Shown: piece after piece, positions 13,101 to 26,855 of the stretch
How the letters are laid out: each line of letters starts with the position of its first letter
Numbering within the stretch: position 1 is the stretch's first letter
NCBI RefSeq assembly: GCF_051020955.1
Contig: NW_027476346.1
Span: 226,736-290,735 of the forward strand
DNA length: 64,000 nucleotides
Direction: 5' to 3'
From: Megalopta genalis
Taxonomy: Eukaryota > Arthropoda > Insecta > Hymenoptera > Halictidae
The notes under the pieces: generated by a model
The model's database searches: none
What the model saw: only the letters and a program-made list of their open reading frames with translations
Told to the model about the DNA's origin: nothing
Made by a program: the position numbers and the translations under genes

Positions 13101-15376
13101 ATGCGAATCAAACGTGTTAGCTTCAAATCCAAGCGAAACATATGATTTAGCATCAAATCAGTGCGAAATAGACGGCATAGCTTCAAATACATGAGAAGCA
13201 AATGATTTATCTTCAGATAATTGCGATATAAGTGGTATAGATTCAAATGCAGTCGAATCAATCGAGTTAGTTTCTAATTAATGCGAAGTAGGAGGCTTAT
13301 CTTCAAATCCATGCGAAACAAATGCCTTAGATTCAAATACTTTTGATATACATGATTTAGCTTCAACTGCAAGCGAAACAAACGATTTAGCTTCAAAACC
13401 AAGCGAAACACATGATTTAGATGCAAATCAATGCGAAGTAGAAGGCTTAGCTTCAAATCCATGCGAATCAAACGGTTTAGCTTCAAATACTTGTGATAAA
13501 CATGATTTAGCTTCAACAGCATGCGAAACAAACAAGTTTGCTTCAATTCCAAGAGAAACACATGATTTAACTTCAAATCAATGCGAAGTTGAAGGCTTAG
13601 CTTCAAATCCATGCGAAACACATGATTAAGCTTCAAATTCATGCGAATCACATGGATTAGCTTCATAGCTTCATATTCTTGCGAAACAGATGGTTTATAT
13701 TCAGATACTTGTGATAAACATGATTTAGCTTCAACTGCATGCGAAACAAACGAGTTAGCTTCAAATCCAAGCGAAACACATGATTTAGCTTCAAATCAAA
13801 GCGAAGTAGAAGGCTTAGCTTCAAATTCATGCGAAACAAATGGTTTAGCTTCAAATACTTGTGATATACATGATTCAGCTTCAGCTGCATGCGAAACAAA
13901 CGCTTTACCTTCAAATCCAAGCGAAACAAATTATTTAGGTTCTAATCAAATCGAAGTGGAAGACTTAGCTTCAAATACATGAGAAACAAATGATTTATCT
14001 TCAGATAATTGCGATATAAGCGATATAGCTTCAAATGCTGGCGAAACAATCTAGTTAGCTTCAAATCAATGCGAAGTAGAAGGCTTATCTTCAAATCCAT
14101 GCGAAACAAATGGTTTAGCTTCAAATACTTGTGATGTGCATGATTTAGCTTCAACTGCATGCGAAACAAACGAGATAGCTTCAAAACCAAGCGAAACACA
14201 TGATTTAGCTTCAAATCAAAGCGAAGTAGAAGGCTTAGCTTCAAATTCATGCGAAACAAATGGTTTAGCTTCAAATACTTGTGATATACATGATTCAGCT
14301 TCAGCTGCATGCGAAACAAACGCTTTACCTTCAAATCCAAGCGAAACACATTATTTAGGTTCAAATCAAAGCGAAGTGGAAGACTTAGCTGCAAATACAT
14401 GAGAAACAAATGATTTATCTTCAGATAATTGCGATATAAGTGATATAGCTTCAAATGCAGGCGAAACAATCGAGTTAGCTTCAAATCAATGCGAAGTAGA
14501 AGGCTTATCTTCAAATCCATGCGAAACAAATGGTTTAGCTTCAAATACTTGTGCTATACATGATTTATCTTCAAATGCAGGCGAAACAAAAGAGTTAGCT
14601 TCAAAACCAAGCGAAACACATCATTTAGCTTCAAATTCATGCGAAACACATGGTTTAGCTTCATATTCTTGCGAAACAGATGGTTTAGATTCAGATACTT
14701 GTGATAAACATGATTTAGCTTCAACAGCATGCGAAACAAACGAGTTAGCTTCAAAACCATGCCATACATACGATTTAGATTTAAATCAATGCGAAGTAGA
14801 AGGCTTATCTTCATATCCATCCGAAACAAATGGTTTAGCTTCAAATACTTGCGATATAAATGAAACAGCTTCAAATGAAGACGAAACAAACGAATTAGTT
14901 TCAAATCCATGCGAAACATATGATTTAGCATGAAATCAATGCGAAGTAGAAGGCTTAGCTTCAAATCAATCCGAAACAAATGGTTTAGCTTCAAATACTC
15001 GTGATATACATGATTTAGCTTCAACTGCATGCGATTCAAACGAGTTAGCTTCAAATCCATGCGATTCACATCATTTAGCTTCGAATCAATGCGAAGTAGA
15101 AGGCTTAGCTTCAAACACATGAGAAACAAATGATTTATCTTCAGATAATTGCGATATATGTGATACAGCTTCAAATCCATGCCATACACACGATTTGGAT
15201 TTAAATCAATGCGAAGTAGAAGGCTTATCTTCAAATCCATCCGAAACAAATGGTTTAGCTTCAAATACTTGCGATATAAAAGAAGCAGCTTCAAATGAAG
15301 ACGAAACAAACGAGTTAGTTTCAAATCCATGCGAAACATATGATTTAGCATCTAATCAATGCGAAGTAGAAGGCTT

Positions 15377-16798
15377 ATTTTCAAATCCATCCGAAACAGA
15401 TGGTTTAGCTTCACATACTTGCGATATACATGATTTAGCTTCAACTGCATGCGAAACAAACGAGTTAGCTTCAAATCCATGCGATTCACATGATTTAGCT
15501 TCGAATCAATGCGAAGTAGAAGGCTTAGCTTCAAACACACGAAAAACAAATGATTCATCTTCAGATAATTGCGATATAAGTGATACAGCTTCAAATCCAT
15601 GCGAAACACATGATTAAGCTTCAAATTCATGCGAATCACATGGATTAGCTTCATAGCTTCATATTCTTGCGAAACAGATGGATTAGATCCAGATACTTGT
15701 GATGTACATGTTTTGGCTTCAACTGCATGCGAAACAAACGTGTTAGCTTCAAATTCAAGCGAAACATATGATTTAGCATCAAATCAGTGCGAAATAGACG
15801 GCTTAGCTTCTAATACATGAGAAGCAAATGATTTATCTTCAGATAATTGCGATATAAGTGGTATAGATTCAAATGCAGTCGAATCGATCGAGATAGCTTC
15901 TAATTAATGCGAAGTAGGAGGCTTATCTTCAAATCCAAGCGAAACAAATGCCTTAGATTCAAATACTTTTGATATACATGATTTAGCTTCAACTGCAAGC
16001 GAAACAAACGAGTTAGCTTCAAAACCAAGCGAAACACATGATTTAGCTGCAAATCAATGCGAAGTAGAAGGCTTGGCTTTAAATCCATGCGAATCAAACG
16101 GTTTAGCTTCAAATACTTGTGATATACATGATTTATCTTCAAATGCAGGCGAAGCAAACGAGTTAGCTTCAAATCCTTGCGAAACACATGATTTAGCTTC
16201 AAATCAATGCGAAATAGACGGCTTAGCTTCAAATACATGAGAAGCAAATTATATATCTTCAGATGATTGCGATATAAGTGATATAGATTCAAATTCAGTC
16301 GAATCAATCGAGTTAGCTTCAAATTAATGGGAAGTAGGAGGCTTATCTTCAAATCCCTGCGAAACAAATGGTTTAGCTTCAAATACTTGTGATATACATG
16401 ATTTAACTTCAAATGCAGGCGAATCAATCGAGTTAGCTTCAAATCCATGCCATACACAAGATTTGGATTTAAATCAATGCGAAGTAGAAGGCTTATCTTC
16501 AAATCCATCCGAAACAAATGGTTTAGCTTCACATACTTGCGATATACATGATTTAGCTTCAACTGCTTGCGTAACAAACGAGTTATCTTTAAATCCATGC
16601 GAAACACATGATTTAACTCTAAAATCAATGCGAGGTAGAAGGCTGATCTTCGAATCAATGCGAAACAAATGGTTTAGTTTCAAATACTTGTGATATACAT
16701 GATTTAGCTGCAACAGCATACGAAACAAACAAGTAGCTTCAAATCCAAGCGAAACAAAGGAGTTAGCTTCAAATCCATGCGAAGCTCATGATTTAGAT
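15377..16798. repeat. 1.42-kb unit present three times, copy 1
   Basis: This unit recurs at 18,538-19,959 (offset 3,161) and at 24,180-25,601 (offset 8,803). It contains the 8-bp insertion marker at 15,648 and the start of the 180-bp hexamer block. The right edge against the 18.5-kb copy is sharp: GATTTAGATTC here against GATTTAGCTTC at 19,959. Confidence 0.88.
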
Positions 16799-17430
16799 TC
16801 AAATCAATGCGAAATAGAAGGCCGATTTTCGAATCCATACGAAACAAATGGTTTAGCTTCAAATACTTGTGATATACTAGATTTAGCCTCAACAGCATGC
16901 GAAACAAATGAGTTAGCTTCAAATCCATGCGAAACAAACGAGTTAGCTTCAAATCCATGCGAACCTCATGATTTAGATTCAAATCAATGCGAAATAGAAG
17001 GCTGATTTTCGAATCCAAGCGAAACAAATGGTTTAGCTTCAAATACTTGTGATATACTAGATTTAGCTTCAACAGCATGCGAAACAAACGAGTTAGCTTT
17101 AAATCCATGCGATAGAAACGAGATAGCTACAAATCCATGACAGACACATGATTTAGCTTCAAATCAATGCGATATAGAAGGCTGATTTTCGAATCCATGC
17201 GAAACAAGTGGTTTAGCTCCAAATACTTGTGATATACTAGATTTTGCTTCAACAGCATGCGAAACAAACGAGTTTTCTTTAAATCCATGCGACAGAAAGG
17301 AGTTAGCTTCAAATCCATGCTAAGCGCATGATTTAGCTTCAAATCAATTCGAAATAGAAGGTTGATTTTCAAATCCATGCGAAACAAATGGTTTAGCTTC
17401 AAATACTTGTTTTATACATGATTTAGCTTC
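16707..17430. repeat. 180-bp six-monomer higher-order repeat, second family
   Basis: The motif TCAACAGCATGCGAAAC, which starts a cycle, recurs at 180-bp spacing: the cycle starts lie at about 16886, 17066, 17246 and 17426. The six monomers in order are A, a second A-like copy with the CCATGCGAAACAAACGAG core, one ending CTCATGATTTA, one ending GAAATAGAAGGCTGA, one starting TTTTCGAATCC, and an E variant ending ATACTAGATTTA. The hallmark GGCTGATTTTCGAATCC separates this family from the pentamer family. The first cycle is 179 bp because it contains a 29-bp monomer (AAACAAGTAGCTTC). Confidence 0.9.
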
Positions 17431-18082
17431 AACTGCATGCGAAACAAACGAGTTAGCTACAAATCCATGCGAAAAACATGATTTAACGTCAAATCAATGC
17501 GAAGTAGAAGGCTTAAACTTCAACTCCATGCGAAACGAATGATTTAGCTCCAAATACTTGCGAACATAAGTGATATAGCTTCAACTGCATGCGAAACAAA
17601 CGAGTTTGCTTCAAATCCAAACGAAATACTTGATTTAGGTTCAAAACAATGCGAAGTAGAAGGCTTAGCTTCAAGACCAATGCGAAACCAATGGTTTAGC
17701 TTCAAATACTTGTGATATACATGATTGAGCTTCAACTGCATGCGAAACAGACGAGTTAGCTTCAAATCCATGCGAAACAAACGAGTTAGCTTCAAATCCA
17801 TGCGAAACACATGATTTAGCTTCAAATCAATGCGAAATAGACGGCTTAGCTTCAAATACATGAGAAGCAAATTATTTATCTTCAGATGATTGCGATATAA
17901 GTGATATAGATTCAAATGCAGTCGAATTAATCGAGTTAGCTTCAAATTAATGGGAAGTAGGAGGCTTATCTTCAAATCCATGCGAAACAAATGGTTTAGC
18001 TTCAAATACTTGTGATATACATGATTTAACTTCTAATGCAGGCGAATCAAACGAGTTAGCTTCAAAACCAAGCGAAACGCAT

Positions 18083-19948
18083 GATTTAGCTGCAAATCAA
18101 TGCGAAGTAGAAGGCTAAGCTTCAAATCCATGCGATTCAAACGGTTTAGCTTCAAATACTTGTGATATACATGATTTAGCTTCAACTGCATGCGAAACAA
18201 ACAAGTTAGCTTCCAATCCAAGAGAAACACATGATTTAGCTTCAAATCAATGCGAAATAGACGGCTTAGCTTCAAATACATGAGAAGCAAATTATTTATC
18301 TTCAGATAATTGCGATATAAGTGATATAGATTCAAATGCAGTCGAATCAATCGAGTTAGCTTCAAATTAATGGGAAGTAGGAGGCTTATCTTCAAATCCA
18401 TGCGAAACAAATGGTTTAGCTTCAAATACTTGTGATATACATGATTTAACTTCAAATGCAGGCGAATCAAACGAGTTAGCTTCAAATCCATGCCATACAC
18501 AAGATTTGGATTTAAATCAATGCGAAGTAGAAGGCTTATCTTCAAATCCATCCGAAACAGATGGTTTAGCTTCACATACTTGCGATATACATGATTTAGC
18601 TTCAACTGCATGCGAAACAAACGAGTTAGCTTCAAATCCATGCGATTCACATGATTTAGCTTCGAATCAATGCGAAGTAGAAGGCTTAGCTTCAAACACA
18701 CGAAAAACAAATGATTCATCTTCAGATAATTGCGATATAAGTGATACAGCTTCAAATCCATGCGAAACACATGATTAAGCTTCAAATTCATGCGAATCAC
18801 ATGGATTAGCTTCATAGCTTCATATTCTTGCGAAACAGATGGATTAGATCCAGATACTTGTGATGTACATGTTTTGGCTTCAACTGCATGCGAAACAAAC
18901 GTGTTAGCTTCAAATTCAAGCGAAACATATGATTTAGCATCAAATCAGTGCGAAATAGACGGCTTAGCTTCTAATACATGAGAAGCAAATGATTTATCTT
19001 CAGATAATTGCGATATAAGTGGTATAGATTTAAATGCAGTCGAATCGATCGAGATAGCTTCTAATTAATGCGAAGTAGGAGGCTTATCTTCAAATCCATG
19101 CGAAACAAATGCCTTAGATTCAAATACTTTTGATATACATGATTTAGCTTCAACTGCAAGCGAAACAAACGAGTTAGCTTCAAAACCAAGCGAAACACAT
19201 GATTTAGCTGCAAATCAATGCGAAGTAGAAGGCTTGGCTTTAAATCCATGCGAATCAAACGGTTTAGCTTCAAATACTTGTGATATACATGATTTATCTT
19301 CAAATGCAGGCGAAGCAAACGAGTTAGCTTCAAATCCTTGCGAAACACATGATTTAGCTTCAAATCAATGCGAAATAGACGGCTTAGCTTCAAATACATG
19401 AGAAGCAAATTATATATCTTCAGATGATTGCGATATAAGTGATATAGATTCAAATTCAGTCGAATCAATCGAGTTAGCTTCAAATTAATGGGAAGTAGGA
19501 GGCTTATCTTCAAATCCCTGCGAAACAAATGGTTTAGCTTCAAATACTTGTGATATACATGATTTAACTTCAAATGCAGGCGAATCAAACGAGTTAGCTT
19601 CAAATCCATGCCATACACAAGATTTGGATTTAAATCAATGCGAAGTAGAAGGGTTATCTTCAAATCCATCCGAAACAAATGGTTTAGCTTCACATACTTG
19701 CGATATACATGATTTAGCTTCAACTGCTTGCGTAACAAACGAGTTATCTTTAAATCCATGCGAAACACATGATTTAACTCTAAAATCAATGCGAGGTAGA
19801 AGGCTGATCTTCGAATCAATGCGAAACAAATGGTTTAGTTTCAAATACTTGTGATATACATGATTTAGCTGCAACAGCATACGAAACAAACAAGTAGCTT
19901 CAAATCCAAGCGAAACAAAGGAGTTAGCTTCAAATCCATGCGAAGCTC
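18083..19948. repeat. Spacer between the large duplicates, itself a mosaic of copies
   Basis: 18,538-19,959 copies 15,377-16,798, including the insertion marker at 18,809. The left part (18,083-18,537) contains monomers like those at about 16,380-16,500 joined to others. The whole spacer is therefore built from sequence present elsewhere in the window and adds no new monomer family. Confidence 0.82.
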
Positions 19949-22900
19949 ATGATTTAGCTTCAAATCAATGCGAAATAGACGGGTTAGCTTCAAATACATG
20001 AGAAGCAAATGGTTTATCTTCAGATAATTGCGATATAAGTAATATAGATTCAAATGCAGTCGAATCAATCGAGTTAGCTTCAAATTAATGCGAAGTAGGA
20101 GGCTTTGCTTCAAATTCATGCGAAAGGAATGGTTTAGCTTCAAATACTTGTGATATACATGATTCAGCTTCAACTGATGGGAAACAAAAGAGTTACCTTC
20201 AAATCCATGCGAAACACATGGTTTAGCTTCGTAGCTTCATAGTTTTGCGAAACAGATGGTTTAGATTCAGATACATGTGATAAACATGATTTAGATTCAA
20301 CTGCATGCGAAACAAACAAGTTTGCTTCAAATCAAAGAGAAACACATGATTTAAATTCAAATCAATGCGTAGTAGAAGGCTTAGCTTCAAATCCATGCGA
20401 AACAAATGCTATAGCTTCAAATACTTTTGATAAACATGATTTAGCTTCAACTGCATGCGAAACAAACGAGTTAGCTACAAATCACAGCGAAACGCATGAT
20501 TTAGCTTCCAATCAATGCGAAGTAGAAGGCATATCTTCAAATCCATGCGAAACAAATGGTTTACCTTCAAATACTTGCGCTATGCATGATTTAGCTTCGA
20601 CTGCATGCGAAACAATCGAGTTAGCTTCAAAACCAAGCGAAGCACATGATTTAGCTGCAAATCAATGCCAAGTGGAAGGGTTAGCTTCAAATCCATGCGA
20701 ATCAAACGGTTGAGCTTCAATTACTTGTGATATAGATGATTTATCTTCAAATGCAGGCGAAACAAAAGAGTTAGCTTCATATCCATGCCATACACACGAT
20801 TTAGATTTAAATCAAAGCGAAGTAGAAGGCTTATCTTCAAATCCATCCGAAACAAATGGTTTAGCTTCAAATACTTGTGATATACATGATTTATCTTCAA
20901 ATACAGGCGAAAAAGACCCGTTAGCTTCAAATCCAGGCGAAACACACGATTTAGCTTCAAATCAATCCGAAGTAGAAGGCTTAGTTTCAAACTCACACGA
21001 AACACAAGATTTAGCTTCAAATCAGTACGAAGTAGAAGGATTAATTTCAAATCCATGCGAATCAAATGGTTTAGCTTAAAATACTTGTGATATACATAAT
21101 TTAGCTTCAAATGCATGCGAAACAAACGAGTTAGCTTCAAATCCAAGCGAAACACATGACATATCTTCAATTTCATGCAAAGTATGAGTCTTAGCTTCAA
21201 ATACATGCGAAATAAATGGTTTAGCTTCAAATACTTGTTTTATACATTATTTAGCATCAACTGCAATGCGAAACAAACGAGTTAGCTTCAAATCCTTGCG
21301 AAACACATGACTTAGCTTCAAATCAATGCGAAGTAGAAGGCTTAGCTTCAAATCCATGCGAAACACATGATTTAGCTGCAATTCAATGCGAAGTAGAAGG
21401 CTTAGCTTCCAATCCATGCGAATCAAACGGTTTAGCTTCAAATACTTGTGATATACATGATTAATCTTCAAATGCAGGCGAATCAAACGAGTTAGCTTCA
21501 AATCCATGCCATACACAAGATTTGGATTTAAATCAATGCGAAGTAGAAGGCTTATCTTCAAATTCATCCGAAACAAATGGTTTAGCTTCACATACTTGCA
21601 ATATACATGATTTAGCTTCAACTGCATGCGAAACAAACGAGTTAGCTTCAAATCCATGCGATTCACATGATTTAGCTTCGAATCAATGCGAAGTAGAAGG
21701 CTTAGCTTCAAACACACGAAAAACAAATGATTCATCTTCAGATAATTGCGACATAAGTGATACAGCTTCAAATCCATGCGAAACACATGATTAAGCTTCA
21801 AATTCATGCGAATCACATGGATTAGCTTCATAGCTTCATATTCTTGCGAAACAGATGGATTAGATCCAGATACTTGTGATGTACATGGTTTGGCTTCAAC
21901 TGCATGCGAATCAAACGTGTTAGCTTCAAATCCAAGCGAAACATATGATTTAGCATCAAATCAGTGCGAAATAGACGGCATAGCTTCAAATACATGAGAA
22001 GCAAATGATTTATCTTCAGATAATTGCGATATAAGTGGTATAGATTCAAATGCAGTCGAATCAATCGAGTTAGTTTCTAATTAATGCGAAGTAGGAGGCT
22101 TATCTTCAAATCCATGCGAAACAAATGCCTTAGATTCAAATACTTTTGATATACATGATTTAGCTTCAACTGCAAGCGAAACAAACGATTTAGCTTCAAA
22201 ACCAAGCGAAACACATGATTTAGATGCAAATCAATGCGAAGTAGAAGGCTTAGCTTCAAATCCATGCGAATCAAACGGTTTAGCTTCAAATACTTGTGAT
22301 AAACATGATTTAGCTTCAACAGCATGCGAAACAAACAAGTTTGCTTCAATTCCAAGAGAAACACATGATTTAACTTCAAATCAATGCGAAGTTGAAGGCT
22401 TAGCTTCAAATCCATGCGAAACACATGATTAAGCTTCAAATTCATGCGAATCACATGGATTAGCTTCATAGCTTCATATTCTTGCGAAACAGATGGTTTA
22501 TATTCAGATACTTGTGATAAACATGATTTAGCTTCAACTGCATGCGAAACAAACGAGTTAGCTTCAAATCCAAGCGAAACACATGATTTAGCTTCAAATC
22601 AAAGCGAAGTAGAAGGCTTAGCTTCAAATTCATGCGAAACAAATGGTTTAGCTTCAAATACTTGTGATATACATGATTCAGCTTCAGCTGCATGCGAAAC
22701 AAACGCTTTACCTTCAAATCCAAGCGAAACAAATTATTTAGGTTCTAATCAAATCGAAGTGGAAGACTTAGCTTCAAATACATGAGAAACAAATGATTTA
22801 TCTTCAGATAATTGCGATATAAGCGATATAGCTTCAAATGCTGGCGAAACAATCTAGTTAGCTTCAAATCAATGCGAAGTAGAAGGCTTATCTTCAAATC

Positions 22901-25900
22901 CATGCGAAACAAATGGTTTAGCTTCAAATACTTGTGATGTGCATGATTTAGCTTCAACTGCATGCGAAACAAACGAGATAGCTTCAAAACCAAGCGAAAC
23001 ACATGATTTAGCTTCAAATCAAAGCGAAGTAGAAGGCTTAGCTTCAAATTCATGCGAAACAAATGGTTTAGCTTCAAATACTTGTGATATACATGATTCA
23101 GCTTCAGCTGCATGCGAAACAAACGCTTTACCTTTAAATCCAAGCGAAACACATTATTTAGGTTCAAATCAAAGCGAAGTGGAAGACTTAGCTGCAAATA
23201 CATGAGAAACAAATGATTTATCTTCAGATAATTGCGATATAAGTGATATAGCTTCAAATGCAGGCGAAACAATCGAGTTAGCTTCAAATCAATGCGAAGT
23301 AGAAGGCTTATCTTCAAATCCATGCGAAACAAATGGTTTAGCTTCAAATACTTGTGCTATACATGATTTATCTTCAAATGCAGGCGAAACAAAAGAGTTA
23401 GCTTCAAAACCAAGCGAAACACATCATTTAGCTTCAAATTCATGCGAAACACATGGTTTAGCTTCATATTCTTGCGAAACAGATGGTTTAGATTCAGATA
23501 CTTGTGATAAACATGATTTAGCTTCAACAGCATGCGAAACAAACGAGTTAGCTTCAAAACCATGCCATACATACGATTTAGATTTAAATCAATGCGAAGT
23601 AGAAGGCTTATCTTCATATCCATCCGAAACAAATGGTTTAGCTTCAAATACTTGCGATATAAATGAAACAGCTTCAAATGAAGACGAAACAAACGAATTA
23701 GTTTCAAATCCATGCGAAACATATGATTTAGCATGAAATCAATGCGAAGTAGAAGGCTTAGCTTCAAATCAATCCGAAACAAATGGTTTAGCTTCAAATA
23801 CTCGTGATATACATGATTTAGCTTCAACTGCATGCGATTCAAACGAGTTAGCTTCAAATCCATGCGATTCACATCATTTAGCTTCGAATCAATGCGAAGT
23901 AGAAGGCTTAGCTTCAAACACATGAGAAACAAATGATTTATCTTCAGATAATTGCGATATATGTGATACAGCTTCAAATCCATGCCATACACACGATTTG
24001 GATTTAAATCAATGCGAAGTAGAAGGCTTATCTTCAAATCCATCCGAAACAAATGGTTTAGCTTCAAATACTTGCGATATAAAAGAAGCAGCTTCAAATG
24101 AAGACGAAACAAACGAGTTAGTTTCAAATCCATGCGAAACATATGATTTAGCATCTAATCAATGCGAAGTAGAAGGCTTATTTTCAAATCCATCCGAAAC
24201 AGATGGTTTAGCTTCACATACTTGCGATATACATGATTTAGCTTCAACTGCATGCGAAACAAACGAGTTAGCTTCAAATCCATGCGATTCACATGATTTA
24301 GCTTCGAATCAATGCGAAGTAGAAGGCTTAGCTTCAAACACACGAAAAACAAATGATTCATCTTCAGATAATTGCGATATAAGTGAAACAGCTTCAAATC
24401 CATGCGAAACACATGATTAAGCTTCAAATTCATGCGAATCACATGGATTAGCTTCATAGCTTCATATTCTTGCGAAACAGATGGATTAGATCCAGATACT
24501 TGTGATGTACATGTTTTGGCTTCAACTGCATGCGAAACAAACGTGTTAGCTTCAAATTCAAGCGAAACATATGATTTAGCATCAAATCAGTGCGAAATAG
24601 ACGGCTTAGCTTCTAATACATGAGAAGCAAATGATTTATCTTCAGATAATTGCGATATAAGTGGTATAGATTCAAATGCAGTCGAATCGATCGAGATAGC
24701 TTCTAATTAATGCGAAGTAGGAGGCTTATCTTCAAATCCAAGCGAAACAAATGCCTTAGATTCAAATACTTTTAATATACATGATTTAGCTTCAACTGCA
24801 AGCGAAACAAACGAGTTAGCTTCAAAACCAAGCGAAACACATGATTTAGCTGCAAATCAATGCGAAGTAGAAGGCTTGGATTTAAATCCATGCGAATCAA
24901 ACGGTTTAGCTTCAAATACTTGTGATATACATGATTTATCTTCAAATGCAGGCGAAGCAAACGAGTTAGCTTCAAATCCTTGCGAAACACATGATTTAGC
25001 TTCAAATCAATGCGAAATAGACGGCTTAGCTTCAAATACATGAGAAGCAAATTATATATCTTCAGATGATTGCGATATAAGTGATATAGATTCAAATTCA
25101 GTCGAATCAATCGAGTTAGCTTCAAATTAATGGGAAGTAGGAGGCTTATCTTCAAATCCCTGCGAAACAAATGGTTTAGCTTCAAATACTTGTGATATAC
25201 ATGATTTAACTTCAAATGCAGGCGAATCAAACGAGTTAGCTTCAAATCCATGCCATACACAAGATTTGGATTTAAATCAATGCGAAGTAGAAGGCTTATC
25301 TTCAAATCCATCCGAAACAAATGGTTTAGCTTCACATACTTGCGATATACATGATTTAGCTTCAACTGCTTGCGTAACAAACGAGTTATCTTTAAATCCA
25401 TGCGAAACACATGATTTAACTCTAAAATCAATGCGAGGTAGAAGGCTGATCTTCGAATCAATGCGAAACAAATGGTTTAGTTTCAAAAACTTGTGATATA
25501 CATGATTTAGCTGCAACAGCATACGAAACAAACAAGTAGCTTCAAATCCAAGCGAAACAAAGGAGTTAGCTTCAAATCCATGCGAAGCTCATGATTTAGA
25601 TTCAAATCAATGCGAAATAGAAGGCCGATTTTCGAATCCATACGAAACAAATGGTTTAGCTTCAAATACTTGTGATATACTAGATTTAGCCTCAACAGCA
25701 TGCGAAACAAATGAGTTAGCTTCAAATCCATGCGAAACAAACGAGTTAGCTTCAAATCCATGCGAACCTCATGATTTAGATTCAAATCAATGCGAAATAG
25801 AAGGCTGATTTTCGAATCCAAGCGAAACAAATGGTTTAGCTTCAAATACTTGTGATATACTAGATTTAGCTTCAACAGCATGCGAAACAAACGAGTTAGC

Positions 25901-26855
25901 TTTAAATCCATGCGATAGAAACGAGATAGCTACAAATCCATGACAGACACATGATTTAGCTTCAAATCAATGCGATATAGAAGGCTGATTTTCGAATCCA
26001 TGCGAAACAAGTGGTTTAGCTCCAAATACTTGTGATATACTAGATTTTGCTTCAACAGCATGCGAAACAAACGAGTTTTCTTTAAATCCATGCGACAGAA
26101 AGGAGTTAGCTTCAAATCCATGCTAAGCGCATGATTTAGCTTCAAATCAATTCGAAATAGAAGGTTGATTTTCAAATCCATGCGAAACAAATGGTTTAGC
26201 TTCAAATACTTGTTTTATACATGATTTAGCTTCAACTGCATGCGAAACAAACGAGTTAGCTACAAATCCATGCGAAAAACATGATTTAACGTCAAATCAA
26301 TGCGAAGTAGAAGGCTTAAACTTCAACTCCATGCGAAACGAATGATTTAGCTCCAAATACTTGCGAACATAAGTGATATAGCTTCAACTGCATGCGAAAC
26401 AAACGAGTTTGCTTCAAATCCAAACGAAATACTTGATTTAGGTTCAAAACAATGCGAAGTAGAAGGCTTAGCTTCAAGACCAATGCGAAACCAATGGTTT
26501 AGCTTCAAATACTTGCGATATACATGATTTAGCTTCAACTGCATGCGAAACAAACGAGTTAGCTTCAAATCCATGCGATTCACATGATTTAGCTTCGAAT
26601 CAATGCGAAATAGACGGCTTAGCTTCAAATACATGAGAAGCAAATGATTTATCTTCAGCTAATTGCGATATAAGTGATATAGATTCAAATGCAGTCGAAT
26701 CAATCGAGTTAGCTTCAAATTAATGGGAAGTAGGAGGCTTATCTTCAAATCCATGCGAAACAAATGGTTTAGCTTCAAATACTTGTGATATACATGATTT
26801 AACTTCTAATGCAGGCGAATCAAACGAGTTAGCTTCAAAACCAAGCGAAACACAT
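19949..26855. repeat. 7.6-kb segment, copy 2 (shortened to 6.9 kb)
   Basis: This is the counterpart of 10,455-18,082, lacking 421, 270 and 30 bp relative to it. Matched regions differ only by scattered substitutions, for example the insertion marker reads GCTTCGTAGCTTCATA at 20,226 but GCTTCATAGCTTCATA at 10,732, and CCTTTAAATCC near 23,130 matches CCTTCAAATCC near 14,327. Its left edge at 19,949 is a mosaic junction with the neighbouring 3,161-bp-offset copy. Confidence 0.92.
25510..26233. repeat. Second copy of the 180-bp hexamer block
   Basis: This is the counterpart of the hexamer block at 16,707-17,430, displaced by 8,803 bp as part of the large duplication. Cycle starts lie at about 25689, 25869, 26049 and 26229. 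The GGCTGATTTTCG and ATACTAGATT hallmarks and the 29-bp monomer are all retained. Confidence 0.88.

Larger units (their letters stand above)
10455..18082. repeat. 7.6-kb segment, copy 1 of a large duplication
   Basis: This segment recurs at 19,949-26,855. The offset is 9,494 bp at the left and falls in three steps to 8,773 bp at the right. 10,455-11,868 matches at 9,494. 12,289 to about 12,390 matches at 9,073. 12,663 to about 17,775 matches at 8,803. About 17,800-18,082 matches at 8,773. The steps are 421 bp (one unit of a local 421-bp tandem duplication that starts near 11,764 and again near 12,185), 270 bp (nine monomers) and 30 bp (one monomer). All internal markers keep their order. Confidence 0.92.
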
